A stretch of DNA of 64,000 bases, from the NCBI GenBank assembly GCA_003116995.1, contig BDSL01000031.1, forward strand, positions 372,001 to 436,000. The letters run 5' to 3'. Of the stretch, positions 12,743 through 25,500 are shown piece after piece. The notes under the pieces were generated by a model. That model ran no database searches, was not told where the DNA came from, and was given only the letters and a program-made list of their open reading frames with translations. The position numbers were made by a program, and so were the translations under genes. The DNA is from Yamagishiella unicocca (Eukaryota > Chlorophyta > Chlorophyceae > Chlamydomonadales > Volvocaceae). How positions within the stretch are numbered: the first letter of the stretch is position 1; every line of letters begins with the position of its first letter.

Positions 12743-13488
12743 TTAGTATTCCATCTTGCGGATGCGAGTGGGCCCGGTCCGGGTCTGCGCCCTGGGCTCG
12801 CTGAGCAACAGACTAACGATGTCCGGTAGGTCGGTGAACGAACTGGCAACTGGCGCGACGAGGGGACAGGTGGGCGGCGCGGGCGCGAAGGCTGCCGCCG
12901 CCGCCGCCGCCATGGACGCTGACGACATCATCCCCCCGCCCATTCCTCCGCCCGACGACGACGACGTCGGCTCACTGATCCAAGCGCCCCTCCGCTGTGA
13001 CGGAGCGTGCAACTGCGTCAACCTGTCCGCCCCCGCTTTCTCCCCCGAATTCCCCGCGCCCATCGGCTCAATGAAGGGGCTCCCTTGGTGCGTTGCGCTG
13101 CTGCTGCTGTAAGCCCGTAGCGGCATACCTCGCGGCCGAGCGCTGCTGCCGCCAGCGCCTGGTGACACCATAGCGCCGCCGCCATCGCCCCCGGCGGTGA
13201 TGCTGACCGTCCTAGACAGGGGCGACAGAGGCGTCCCGGCCTCGTGCGACAAGCCCTTAAGCGGCAGCGCCGGAAGAGATTCCGACACCGCAGAGCGACG
13301 GCCGTGGGCGGGCCATGCCGCCTCCTTGAGCGCCGCGACGAGGCCTCCGCCTCCGCCTCCCCAACCGCCGTCAGTTGACGTGTCCGTCAGTTGGTAGTCC
13401 GACATGGATGACGGTTGGTCGCTGTGGCGGGCCACCGGCGATCCGGACTCGCGGAGCGGCGGCAGGAGCAGCGGCGACGGCGGCTGCA

Positions 13489-13519
<31 letters not shown>

Positions 13520-16500
13520 GGCGGATTGACGGATGGATCCGCCTGCGTAGGAGCCGTTGCCTCCGCTGCCGCTGCTGCTCGAGCCCAGCTGGTATTGCGG
13601 AAGCTGGGGCGCGCTGCCGCTGCTGCTCGAGCCCAGCTGGTATTGCGGGTGCTGGGGCCCGCTGCCGCTGCTGCTCGAGCCCAGCTGGTATTGCGGGAGC
13701 TGGGGCGCGCTGCTGTGTTGGTGGTGCGACTGGGCGTGGTGCGGCTGGTACACGGAGAACGAGTGCACCTGGTGGCTGGGCAGTGAGGGTGGTGGAGGTG
13801 GCGGGGCAGGAGGCCGCTGCCCTTGTACGGCGCGCAGAGGGCCGGGAGCCGGACCCGCCTGCTGAGGCTGTCGGTCAGCGACCGTCAGAAGCAGGTCAGC
13901 GACCGCGCCGCCGCCGCCGCCGCCGCCGCTACTGGTGCCGTTTGGTGACAGCGACAGCGGCTGCAGCGCCCGAGAGCGGCCCGAGGTCAAAGGCTGCTGT
14001 CGACCGCCAGCGTTGCCTGCGGTCGCCGAGGAAGCTGCCGCGGGTGCTTCCGCGCCCCCCTGCTGTGAGTGGTTCGGGTGCTGGCCGCCGCCTACAGACC
14101 GACCCAGCGCCATGACACCCAGCATGTCGCTCGACTGCGAGCCGCCGCCGCCGCTGCTGCTCGCCGCTGCTGACCGCGGAGAGGAGTGCAGCGGCGGCGG
14201 CGGCAGTGGCCGTTGTGGGACGTGCCCGTGCTGCTGCTGCTGCTGGGTAGCTGGCGCCGGCGTGTGCTGCAGGGCGGAAAGGCTGCCTTTGAGCCTCGAC
14301 GGCACCGGCAGGATGAAGCCGCCGGGCAGCACGCCGCCGCCACTGTACGGAGACATGCCTTGCGACGGCGCCGCCTTCGCCGGTGGCGGCGGAGCCGCCG
14401 CTGGCTTGTCAGCTGCATCAGAGCTCGGCATGTGCTGGTGCTGGTGTTGCGGACTGAGACGCGACCCCACCGGCAAGGTGAGGCGACTGCCAGCCCGCTC
14501 TATCCGAGACAGCGCCGGCGTCGTCGGCTTGCCGTACCCCGAAATCATCAGCGCCTCGTCTACCGTCAACACCAGCACCTCCGCCGCCGCCTCCGCCGCC
14601 GCCTCCGCTGCCGCCTCCGCTGTCGGCCCCACCGGCCCGTCCGCCAGGTCCCTCACCTCCCCGCTACTCCCCTCGCCGGCCTCTCGCTCTCCGCTCACCC
14701 GCCGCTCTTGCCACTCCTCCTTCCCCTCTCCCTCCCTCGCCGACCCCTCCTCCTCGTCCGACGCCTCCTCCTCGTCCCACCAATCATTGGTTGCGGCCCG
14801 GGAGGGCGACTCGGACTCTTCAGCGGATAGGGCAGTGGTCCGCCGCCGGGGCACTCGATCCCCAGTGGCGGGCGCCGCCACCGTCGGCCCGACGTCCGAC
14901 GCCTCGCCGCGCTGCTCCGCCTCATTGGGTTCCTCATTGGGATCCTCATTGGGATCCGCAGGATCCGGAGCCGCAGCTCCCACCGCCTCCGCGGCCTCCT
15001 CGGCGGTGGTTGGGTCTGCCCCTGGAGCCGGCTCCGGAGCCGCCGCTGCGGACGACACGTCCTGGGCGCCCTCCGCCGTTGGCTCGGCTCCGGAACCAGA
15101 AGCAGAAACCACAGCGGACAAAGGCCTGCACGGGAGATGAGGGCAAGGAGTAGGAGGTAAGGGGACGAGAGCATACGCGGTACTTCCATGGTACATCCCA
15201 TCCGACCAAATTACGCGAAGAGGACCCGTCGCCTGCAGCCTTGGCCGAAATTCAATTCAATTCAATTCAAAAGATCCTCCCCATAGAGCACATCCCTAGT
15301 GTCGGCCCACCTCATGAGCTCATCCGCAGCCGCCGCTGCATCGCCCTGCTGATGCACCACCGCTTCAGGCGACCCCTCCACCTCCGCCTCCGCCTCCGCC
15401 TCCGCCGCCTCGGCCTCGGCCTCCGAATCCGCCACCACGGCCCCATCCGCGACAGCGCTGACGACGTCCGATGTTGCGGCTGTGTGCCCTTCCAAACCCT
15501 CCTCCGCTCCATACACGACGTCCGATGTTGCGGCTGTGTGCCCTTCCAAACCCTCCTCCGCTCCATACACGACGTCCGATGTTGCGGCTGTGGGCTCTTC
15601 CAAACCCTCCTCCGCTCCATACACGACGGACGCACCGCCATCGGCGCTTCCGCCGCCGCCGCCTGGTGCGCTGACCGGCTCCTCGTCGCCTGCAGCATCC
15701 ATGGCGATCGCGTCGACCCGCGGGTCGTCGCTGCCCTCCCTGGAGCCGTTCCCACAGGACCCGTCGCCATAACCGTGGCCGTCAGCGGCGAGGCCACCGT
15801 CGCCGGAAGACGCCGTCTCCGCTGCCTCGCCGGAAGACGCCGTCTCCGCTGCGTCGCCCAAAGACGCCGGCTCCGCTGCGTCGCCCAAAGACGCCGGCTC
15901 CGCTGCGTCGCCCAAAGACGCCGGCTCCGCTGCCTCGCCGGAAGACGCCCCCGGCTCCGCTGCCTCGCCCCCAGAGCCTCGCCGCCTACTGCCCCAAGTG
16001 CCGTCGTCACTTTCGATCTCGGCACCACCAGCCGCTGCAGCGGCGGCGGCGGCGTCCTCAGCTCCTCCAGCGCCGCCGGCGGCGGCGTCGGCGTACGGCA
16101 TGGAAACGTTGGGCGCTGACGCCACCGCCTCCGACGGTGCCGGCCGCTTCTGGGCGTACCGGCTCTGCAGCCGGGGCATAGCCCCAGGGAGGGACACAAA
16201 CTCCGGCGGGTTAGAGCCGGCGGGCCCCAGCAGCTGGTCTGCGGTCAGAGCCGCGTCCCGCATCGGCTGCACGAACCCAAGCGTGGAGTGGGCCCGGTCC
16301 GGCAGCTGAACCTCCATGTCACCGCTGCGGGCGTTACCTTTACCACCTCGTGAGCCACCCGGCGGCCCGCGGGCGCTGACGGCGCCGCCGCCGCCGCCGC
16401 CGCCGCGTCGGAGGCGGGCGTCGGGTGACGTCGCTCGGGCGGGGGAGACGCCGCCGTCGCGGGGGCTGACGCCGGTCTTGCCCGCCATGTGTGACCGCTG

Positions 16501-19500
16501 TACGGCAGCCAGCTCCGCCGCCGTGTGCCGCTGCAAGATGGACGCCACCGTCGCGTCCCATGCCTCGGGCAGCTGGGTCGGCGGCGCCGGCAAAGCGGCG
16601 CCGCCGCCGGCGACACTGGCACGAGTGCGCGCCGTACGTACGGCAGGGGCGTCGTACGACGTCTCCGCGGACGGCAGCGGCAGAGGCAGCGGCAGCAGAG
16701 GCGGGTGCAAGTGTGAGGGCGAGGGCGACGGCGAGGCATGGCGGTCGCCGCCGGAGCCGGGGCGGCGGGGCGAACCCAGCCGCGACATGGGGCGAGATGT
16801 GGATGAGCTGCGAATCACGGGCGATCTGCATCTGGATCCAGACCTGGAACAAGATCGCGCTGTGGCGATGGCGGCCGCCAGGATGCCGCTGTCGTGCAGC
16901 CTGGACAGCTGCGCCGCCGGCTCCGCCGCCGCCGTCACCGACGAGTACGACGACTCTTCCGCGGCGGCGCCGCCGCCGCTGCCGCCGCCGGGCGTGCTGG
17001 CTTCTCCGGTGCTGCTCGCGAGGCCGGGTGCGTGCACGCAGCACCCGGACGTGGAGGACTGACCCCGCGTGCCGCTGCTGATGGGGTGCTGTGAGGAGGA
17101 CTCGGGGGAGAGGCGGTAGGCGGAGGACTGCTGGGACATGGGTGCGCGTGGGGACGGAGACGAGGGCCGGCGCCCGCGGCGGGCAGGGCCGCTCCCGGCC
17201 GCTGCCGCTCCCGCCGCGGCCGCAGCAGGGGCTCCCCCGGCGCTGGCGGACGAGCTCAGGTGCATGCCGTGTATGAGCAAGCTGTGGTTGCGGGATACCA
17301 CCTGCGTGGGTGAGTCAGGTAGGGGGCAGTAAGATACGGGCAGGGGCGCAATGGCGGGTAAGAGGCGGGGGGCGGGGCTGACCCGGTCTAGTAGTGCCAG
17401 GGTCCGTCAGGGTCCGTCAGGGGGTCAGGCAGGGGGGCAGGCGCCGGGCTGGATCGGGTTGGGTTGGTGGGGCCTCAGACCCACCGCGAACACGTGATGT
17501 CCAGATCAAGCAACGTAGGTGCAAGCGCAACGCGAAGAAGTCACGCTACTACGCGCACCTGCTTGCTGGCCCTGGTGCTGCCGCGGCCCCGAGTCGTTGC
17601 GCCGTGGTGGCCGCCGCCGCCGCCGCCGCCGCCGCTGCCTGGCTCGCCCACGCTGCCGCCACCGCTGAGGCTCATTTGGCTTCGCATTGCCTGCAGCGGC
17701 GCCCCTGGCGGCGGCGGCGGCGGCGGTGGCGGCGCGCCGCCAGCCGACGGCCGAGCCGACAGCAGCGAATGGGCAGTCGTCGGCGACGTCGACGCCGACG
17801 GCGGCCGGGGGTGCACCGGCGGCGGCGAGTGCGACCCAGGCGGCACCAGCCCAGAGTAATCGGGGTGCAGCGGCAGACTGTACGACTGTACGAGCGCTGG
17901 GGCCGCCGTACGCATCCTGGCAAGGGCCGCCCGGAAGTGGCCGGTGCCCGGCCGGTCCACCTGGTGCCCCTTGTGTATGTCGTACAGCGTATCCTCCTGC
18001 GCAGTCATTGGCCGGGGGGCGGGGCCAGGACACGGCGTGTGGCAATACACAGGGGCGTTTCAGAGGGGCATTCTGAGGAGGCGGGAGGCGTCCGGACGCC
18101 AATGAGCCAGCCAGGGGACCTCATGGCCATCCGCCCTTGGGCGGCCAGCGACATGACATAACAGCCACCCAGCCAGCCAAGAATTCCTAGCAACCACTTT
18201 CAGCCTCCCTGCACACACACACATCCTGCTGAGGCCCAGCCTCCTAGCCTCCTAGCCCTCACGCACCTTATTGAGGTCCAACTTCATCGCGGCCATCAGC
18301 TCACGAGCCTCCTCCGCCTCCAGCGGCTCGTCGTCGCCGGCGCTCGGCAACTCCGTGCCGTACGGACGGTACGAATACCGCGGCTCGTCGTCAGCGGCGG
18401 CGGCGGCGGCGGTGGAGCGGGCCAGCGCAGGTGCTGCGCCGCCGGACACGGCGGACCAGTGCCGTACGCCGGCGGGGGGTCCCGTCCCGGCTGTGAAGGA
18501 GGACTCCATTCCCAGCAGGGAGGGTCGGGACCGGGGACCTGAGAGGCCGGGGGGTTGGGAGCGGTACGTGTGTGTATTAGTCTGTGAGTGGGTGAATCAA
18601 GAAACTCGGCAGCAAAGGTACGGCGTAAACGAACCAGGTTTAGTATTTGGCGGGCAGGAGGTGTTTGGCGGGCAGGAAAAACCAGGTTTAGGATATTATA
18701 TTGGATACCTTAAAAAAAGGGTCACGCCAGTCACGGAAATCGTGCGACGCTCTCCATGGAGCGGGCTGCCCCCTGCAGGGCCTGAAACAGGGCACCATCC
18801 GCTCCCTCCCGCCTCACCTCCAGGGCTGCGGGACGCCAGTAGCCCGAACGCCGCCGCCGTCGTGAAGCCATCCGAAGTGATGGAGGCGCGAGGCGAGATG
18901 GCGCCGTGCTGGTCTCCGGACGGCGCAGATGCAGGGGTTGGGAAGCTGGAGCGCAACAGCCCGGGCCGGCCGGCGGCGGCGCCGCCGCCGCCACCGCTCT
19001 CGTCCTCGTCGCCCGACCGCGCGCCCGCGGCGGCGGCGGCGGCGACGTCAGATCCGCCGCCGTACAGCGGCGACGCGAACAGCGGCAGGCTGGTCCGGGA
19101 TTGTAGCATGCCAGCGGCGGCGTTGGGGCTGCCGCCGCCGTTGACGGACAGCGTCGACGGCTCCGTCGTAAGGCCCGCCGCCAGGTTGGCCAATGTCGTA
19201 CCGTCAATCGTACCGGCATCGACCATGTGCTCCGCGGTGTCCTGCCGTACATTCGATGTGGGGGGGGGGAGAAGGTAAGAGTGTGCGGGTGGCACCAAGT
19301 AAGTAGGGGTGTGCGTCCCACGTAGCCGGTGGTGGTTGATGGTTGGTAGTTGCTGGTGAGGAGGGGCATTTGGATGTGTATGACGATGGTGGCGGTGACG
19401 ACGACTAATATGACCGTTGGCACCAACCGTTTGCACCAACCGCTACTGGCATAGCCCCGAGCAGCGCAGCGCCGCGTCCAGTCCGTCCTCCGCACACGCA

Positions 19501-22500
19501 CAACCACCACCAGGTCGTCGTTCTTGCAGAGCTCAACATTGCGGCCGCACCCAAACCCGCTCTCGCCCTTCCCCGCCCCCTCCACCAGATTCCCCTTGCT
19601 GCGCACCCACGCAGCCCACCGGCACTCCCCAGCCCGGTCTCACCAGTTCGTCCTCGAAGCGCATGCGCCTACGCGGCTTCCGGGGCTTGCTCTCCGCCGC
19701 TGGCGCCGTGCCCGGGCTAGCGGACCAGGGATCTCCCCCCGTCGGGGGTCCGCCGCCGCCTGTGGGCGTATCCCCCGGTGCTCCGCCCCAGGACGATTCC
19801 ACCACTAACGCCGGCGGCGTTGGCGCCGTCGTCATCGCCGGCGGCGGGGTCGATCCAGTGTCGGCGTCCATGTCCATCTGGTGCCGGCTGCCGCCCGCCG
19901 CCGCCATCCCCTGCGGGTCCTCCGTCTTCAGCCGCGCCAGCACCGCCCCCTGCACGTTCATCGCCCTCTCCATGATAACCCGCGCCAGGCCGCCGCTGTT
20001 CTCCCGCCCCAACAGCGCCGGCAACAACAGCTCGTCCGCGCCGCCGTCACCGCCGTCACCGCTGCGACCTTTCGACCCCTCGCCGCCGTCGCCGTCGCCA
20101 GAGCCGCTAGCACCGCCGGCCGCCGCCGCCGCCGCCGACTCTGCCGCCGGCGCCGGCGCCCCCGGCTCTGCCCCGCTGCTCCTCCGTTTCGTCCTCCTCG
20201 GGCGCTGCTCCTGCATCAGCCACGACCGTAGCATGGGAGAAACCCACACGTCCTCATCTTCCCCCTCGCCGCCCTCGCCGTCGCCGTCGCTGCCGCCCGC
20301 CAGCACCTGAGCCCGCAGCTGCTCCCGCTCCTCCTCCGCGCGCTTCTTGGCATTCACCAGCCAGGGCAGCACCTCCTCGGACGAATCCGACCTGGGGAGC
20401 GGGCCAAAGGGGGAGAGCGTGGGATTGCGCAATGGGATGGGCTCGAGGGAGACCCGTGGATGCCCGAAATGCAATGGGATGGGGGGGGAGGGGACCAAGA
20501 GAAGGACAACCACCCAAGCAACCACCCACACAACCACCCACGCAACCACCCACCTGGCGCCCTTGCCGCCGGGTCCGTCGCTGTCGTCGCTGTCGTTGCC
20601 CCTAGGCCGCTGGAGCCGCATGCTGCCGCGGAGGCTCTGCGGCGGTTGGGTGGTTGGGTGGTTGGGTGGTTGGGTGGTTAGGGAAGGAAGGGCGACAAGT
20701 GCCAGCTGCACGTCGTGGGAAAAAGGCGCACGCGATGTCGGCTAACGAGCCGCGAGTGTGCCCCTGCACCAACCAACACACCCCCACACGTACCTGCCCT
20801 GCCCCATCGCCCCATCGTAGGACTCCTGCCAACGCCTGCACCCCAACCGCCTGCCCGCCTCCTTTCCCCGGTCCCCGCTACGTCCCGCCCTACGTCCCGC
20901 CCTACGTCCCGCCCTACGTCCTGCCCCCACCATCATCTTGTGGGTGTTGCCCTTCGCGGTCCCGGAGGCGCCCTCCGCTCCCCCGGGCGCCCCCTCCTGC
21001 GCCATAGGGCCCCCCGGGCGCCCGGCCGCCGCCGCCTGAGCCGCCGTGAGCTTGGCGGCGCTGGCCTGGTTTCGGAGCAGAGCCTCGGCGGGTACGGCCT
21101 GCGGTATCAAGCGGTGCAGGTTTGGGGGGGAAGGACGCGTCGGTTGTGAGGTGTGGGTTTTGGGGTCGCGGGGTGAGGGTTGGACGTGCGGTGGGGTGGA
21201 TGAAGCGGCACGTGATGGGTTCGGACGGCCCCGTGATGGCACGGGATTCGGTTGGGTTTCGGAGGAGAGGGTTCAAGACGCAAGGCGAGATGGTGTCAGA
21301 GGCAGGGCCGTTCAACCGCCAACCCACCCGCAGTACAGTTCGCGCCCGGCGGTTGTAGAAGCTGGCTCCGTTGACCGGCCACTCCAGCCCCGCTGACATG
21401 GCAGCCGCCACGTTGAGGTCCACGTTGCCCACCTGGCGGTTGGGAGTTGGCAGTTGCGAGGTAACCGTCGGTCGTTAAGTACCGCACGAAGTCCGCCACC
21501 GGCTCAGAAGCTTCCTAGCAGGGTTTCCTCTCGACATACATTCTGAACGAAAAAGCGGCAAATCGCAAGTCCAACAACTTGCAGCCACTCGCAGCCACTC
21601 GCAGCGCACCCCAACTCTGCTTTGCGGGGCTCGTGTAACCGGTATTCCCGCAACCGCCCCAGCCCCTGCCTTGCTCACCCGGCCACCTCCCGAGCTCCCG
21701 GCGCCACTGCCGCCCGCCGAGAACGACGACATGGAGGCTGGCCCGACCGAGCTGGCGGCGGACCCCTGCGACCCTTGGGACGCTGCGGAGGGCGCGAGGA
21801 GCGGCGTCAGCGGCGAGATGATGTCGGCAGGGGGCTGCTGCAGGGCGCCGCGCCCCTACCCCTCGAAGGTGCTTACGAACACACCGCCGTCCCCGGCAGC
21901 CAGCCACTCCCACGTGCACTCCACGGAATGCGATGCCGCCGGCCGCGTACCCGTCCGCCCACCCGTACCTCTCCCGCCGGGTCGTTCGTTCCTCCAGTTC
22001 CCGCTCGCGAGATCCCGTCCTACCCAGCCTTTCCTCCCCGCCCTCGATTCGCGGACTATCGTTTACCCCCCTGCCCTCGATTCGCGGATTACCCTTTACC
22101 CACCTGCCCTCGATTCGTGGATTACCCTTTACCCCCTGCCCTCCGTTTCCTATGCCGTGTAACCGGGTCTTCTCCCCCCCCCACCACCACCCGTCCGCCG
22201 CTCACCCAGCCGCGCCATGACCGCCGAGGAGGTTGACGCTAGCCGCTTCATTGTGTTCATCAGCAGCGGCGCGACGGATTGCACTCGCAGCAGCTGTGCG
22301 GCGGGAGTGTGTGTTTTGGGAAGGGGGGGAAGGGGGGGAAGTGGGAAGGAGGGGTTGGTGACAGCGGTCCCGGGCATGCACCCGAGCACACGCCACCACC
22401 AAGACGTAGGACGCCACTGCAGACTGCACCCACTCCACGCACCAGGTGGCCCCAGGTGCGTTCATATCTGTGAAGCACCAACCAATCCATTGAGCCGCCG

Positions 22501-25500
22501 ACTGACCCACCGACCCACCGACCCACCGACCCGCGGACCCGTCCACCCACCTTCTCGGTGATCTCCGGGTGCCTCTCCAGGTGGCGTCCCAACGACTTGG
22601 TGCGCAGGTGAGGCGGCAGCCGGGCCAAGGCCTTGGCGGCGCGAGCGCGCTGGCGACCCAGGGCGGGGTTCTGTACGACGGGCGGTGTGTGTTTTGGGGG
22701 GGGGGGGTGACGAAGACCCGTGGATGCGAGGAAAACCCGTTTAGGAAAAGACGTTTTGAGATGCATGCTGGAGAGCTGGGGTTAGGAGACGGAAGACGAA
22801 GGTCATATGTCGACCTTCGGCGGGGGGGGGGTGTTGCGACGACCGAGGGGCGGTTGGGAGGCGCCCTGCGCCCCGGGCCCTATGACGTCTGCCCCCGCAC
22901 GCGGCTGCGGTTTGTCGGCCGTGGATTCGCAGATTCTCGGATTCGCAGATTCTCTTGTACACCCCCCACGAGGCCGCATTCCGCAGCGCGCCCAGACGCG
23001 CACCCAGTCGTATTCCTTTGTTAACACCCCGTACGACAGGACGTTGCAACACGTCCCCGAGTCCCCGCATCCCCCACCGGGCCCACTGCTGCCTGACCGC
23101 CGCTGCTGCCGCTACTGCCGTTGCTGTCGCTACTGCCGTTGCTGCCGCTGCTGCCGCTGCTGCCTGACCGCCGCTGCTGCTGTCTGACTGCCGCTGCTGC
23201 CGCTACTGCCGCTTCACACGGCTGCTGCCGCCCTCCCAACGTTCCGATGCCTCACCCGCATCTCCTCCATCGCCATCTCCACCGCCGCCATCATGCCCAG
23301 CTCGTCCTGCGAGGTCGTGTACGACAAGACCGCAACCGGATCATGAACACGCGCGAGGGCGCACGGGGGCTGACGGCGAGTCCATGACGCGCTCCGAGAC
23401 CTCCCTCTGAGGTCCTCCTCCCCCTCTCCCTCCCTGGATTCGCGGATTATCCTCTACCCTTTCCCTCCCATTCCCGGCCGCCACCCCCCCACGGGAGCAC
23501 CCTCCGCGCGCCATCCCCTCACCTCCAGTGCCACGGGGCTCTCCGCCACCAGCGACCACTTTGCTCGCGCCACACCGCCCTGCAGCGGACACGGACACCA
23601 GGCGGTTAGGCGGAGGGGAGGGCAGGGCAGGAGGTGAGGGGGGCGCCGGGAGGCATGGCGGCAGGGCCGTGCAGAGGAGCCTTTTAGGGTTTTGAGGCTC
23701 GTCGTTTCGGGCAGCGACGGAGGCCGGCCGTCTGACACTTGACGGAGGTCGCGTGCAATCATATCACCAAACCAGCCACCACCAAACCCGTCCTTCGCTA
23801 CCCCCTCCCCTCCCCACACACAAACACACGTCTTAGCGGTAAATGGACACCTCCCAAGCAGGTCGCAGCCACCCACCACCCACCCACCTGAATAATCAGG
23901 TAACGTCCAACCACCAACCGCCCACCTGAATCAAGTCGCCCAGCAGCTTGTTCCGCTTGAGCTTGGCGATCATGACGCCGAACGGCAGCGCCACTCCGCT
24001 GGGCAGCACGTACTCCCCCGACAACAGGTTCTTACCGGCAGCGAACTCGTACCTGCAAGGGGTGCAGGTCGTGCAGGTTCCGGGGGGGTTTCGGAGCCGC
24101 GGGGAGGGGGACGCCATCGCACCACCAACTTCCGCCACCTCGGCGACCCGCAAAAGTCGTACACAACTCGTCCATCCCTCCCTGGAGCTTCCCCCTCGTC
24201 TTCCTCCTCCGGGGCCCCCCTGTCCCCTCCTACATGAAGAAGGTCTCAAATTCCTTCCAGTTGATGACCCCGTCCCCGTCCAGGTCCATCAGCTGGATCA
24301 TCTCGTTGATGTTGTCAGCGGAGACGGGAACCTTGGAGGCCTGGGGGGGGGGTACAGACCGGTTACGAGGCATGGGGTATAAACGTTGGCGCGGGGTGTG
24401 CGTGCGGGGGGGAAATGGGATGGGAGGAGAGGTGGAGGTGGAGGTGGAGGTGGAGGTGGAGGTGGGCGCGAGGGGGGGGGTGTATACAAACCGTTTTATG
24501 CAACGGGACAGGATAGTTGGCGCAGGGGGAGGGGGGGCGGGGGAGAGCGAAGAGGCTCGGAAAGCTAATGGTGGGGTTGGGGTTGCCGGTGATGTGATAG
24601 CTTTAAGAAACGCATCTTCGCCGTGTAAGTCAAAGAAGTCGGATACGCCGGTCATGCGGAGCAGGTGGTGCGTCACGATTGGGCCGAGGCTCAGGGATGC
24701 GGCCGCAGCAGAGCACGTCGTACGGTGTGTACTGCAACCCTGCCGTACACATCCCACGCGTGCGCGGACCGCCCCCGTCATCTCCCCCTCCCCCCCGGGT
24801 GTCCCCGCACCCTCAGCGCCGCCAGCAGCTCCGAGTGGTCTAGGGTGCCGCTGCCGTCGTCGTCCACCAGTGCAAACCACTGCTCGATGACGCGGGCCAC
24901 AGCGGGGTGCAGCGGGGGGGCCGGGGGGGTGCGCTTGCGGCTGGCGAACCACTCGCGATTGTCCCACTTTTGAATCTGCGGGTGGGCGCGAGGAGGGAGG
25001 GGGGAGGGAGGGAGGGGGAAAACCCTAAAAACCTGCATCAGGGACAACTCCGGCCGCCAGTAAAGACCGCCGAGAAGTGGGAGTCGTCATTGCAGCGAAA
25101 CCGGTGAATCCAGATTCGGATTCGCCGCCTCGGCCCCCATCCCCCCTGCTCACCCTCCTCGCCAGGTCCCTCCGCCGCTTCCGGTCCAGCCTGCCACGCA
25201 CGGTGACGGTCTGCCCCGTGGCCCGAGCCACCCGCTTGGCTGTGCGCAGTCTCTCCGCCCACAGCACCTCGGGGGCCCGCTCCCTGGCGTACGACTTGAT
25301 CTGCGCCCGGGGAAGCGGGTCCAGGGAAAGAGATCTTACAGTTGTTGCAGTTGTAACGGTTACAGTGGGTTCCAGACCAAAAGGTATTACAGTATTTAAG
25401 ACCGGAGCCATAGCCGGAGCAACGGAAGGGTGCTCGGAGTGTCCGGGGGGGAGCAGTTCGGGGTGGGGTGGGGTGGGGTGGGGTGAGAGGACAGGGGTGG

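Noticed and set aside
13935..15140. 401-codon plus-strand frame
   Set aside because: Antisense to the last exon of the EF-hand gene; GC-rich low-complexity DNA leaves antisense frames open.
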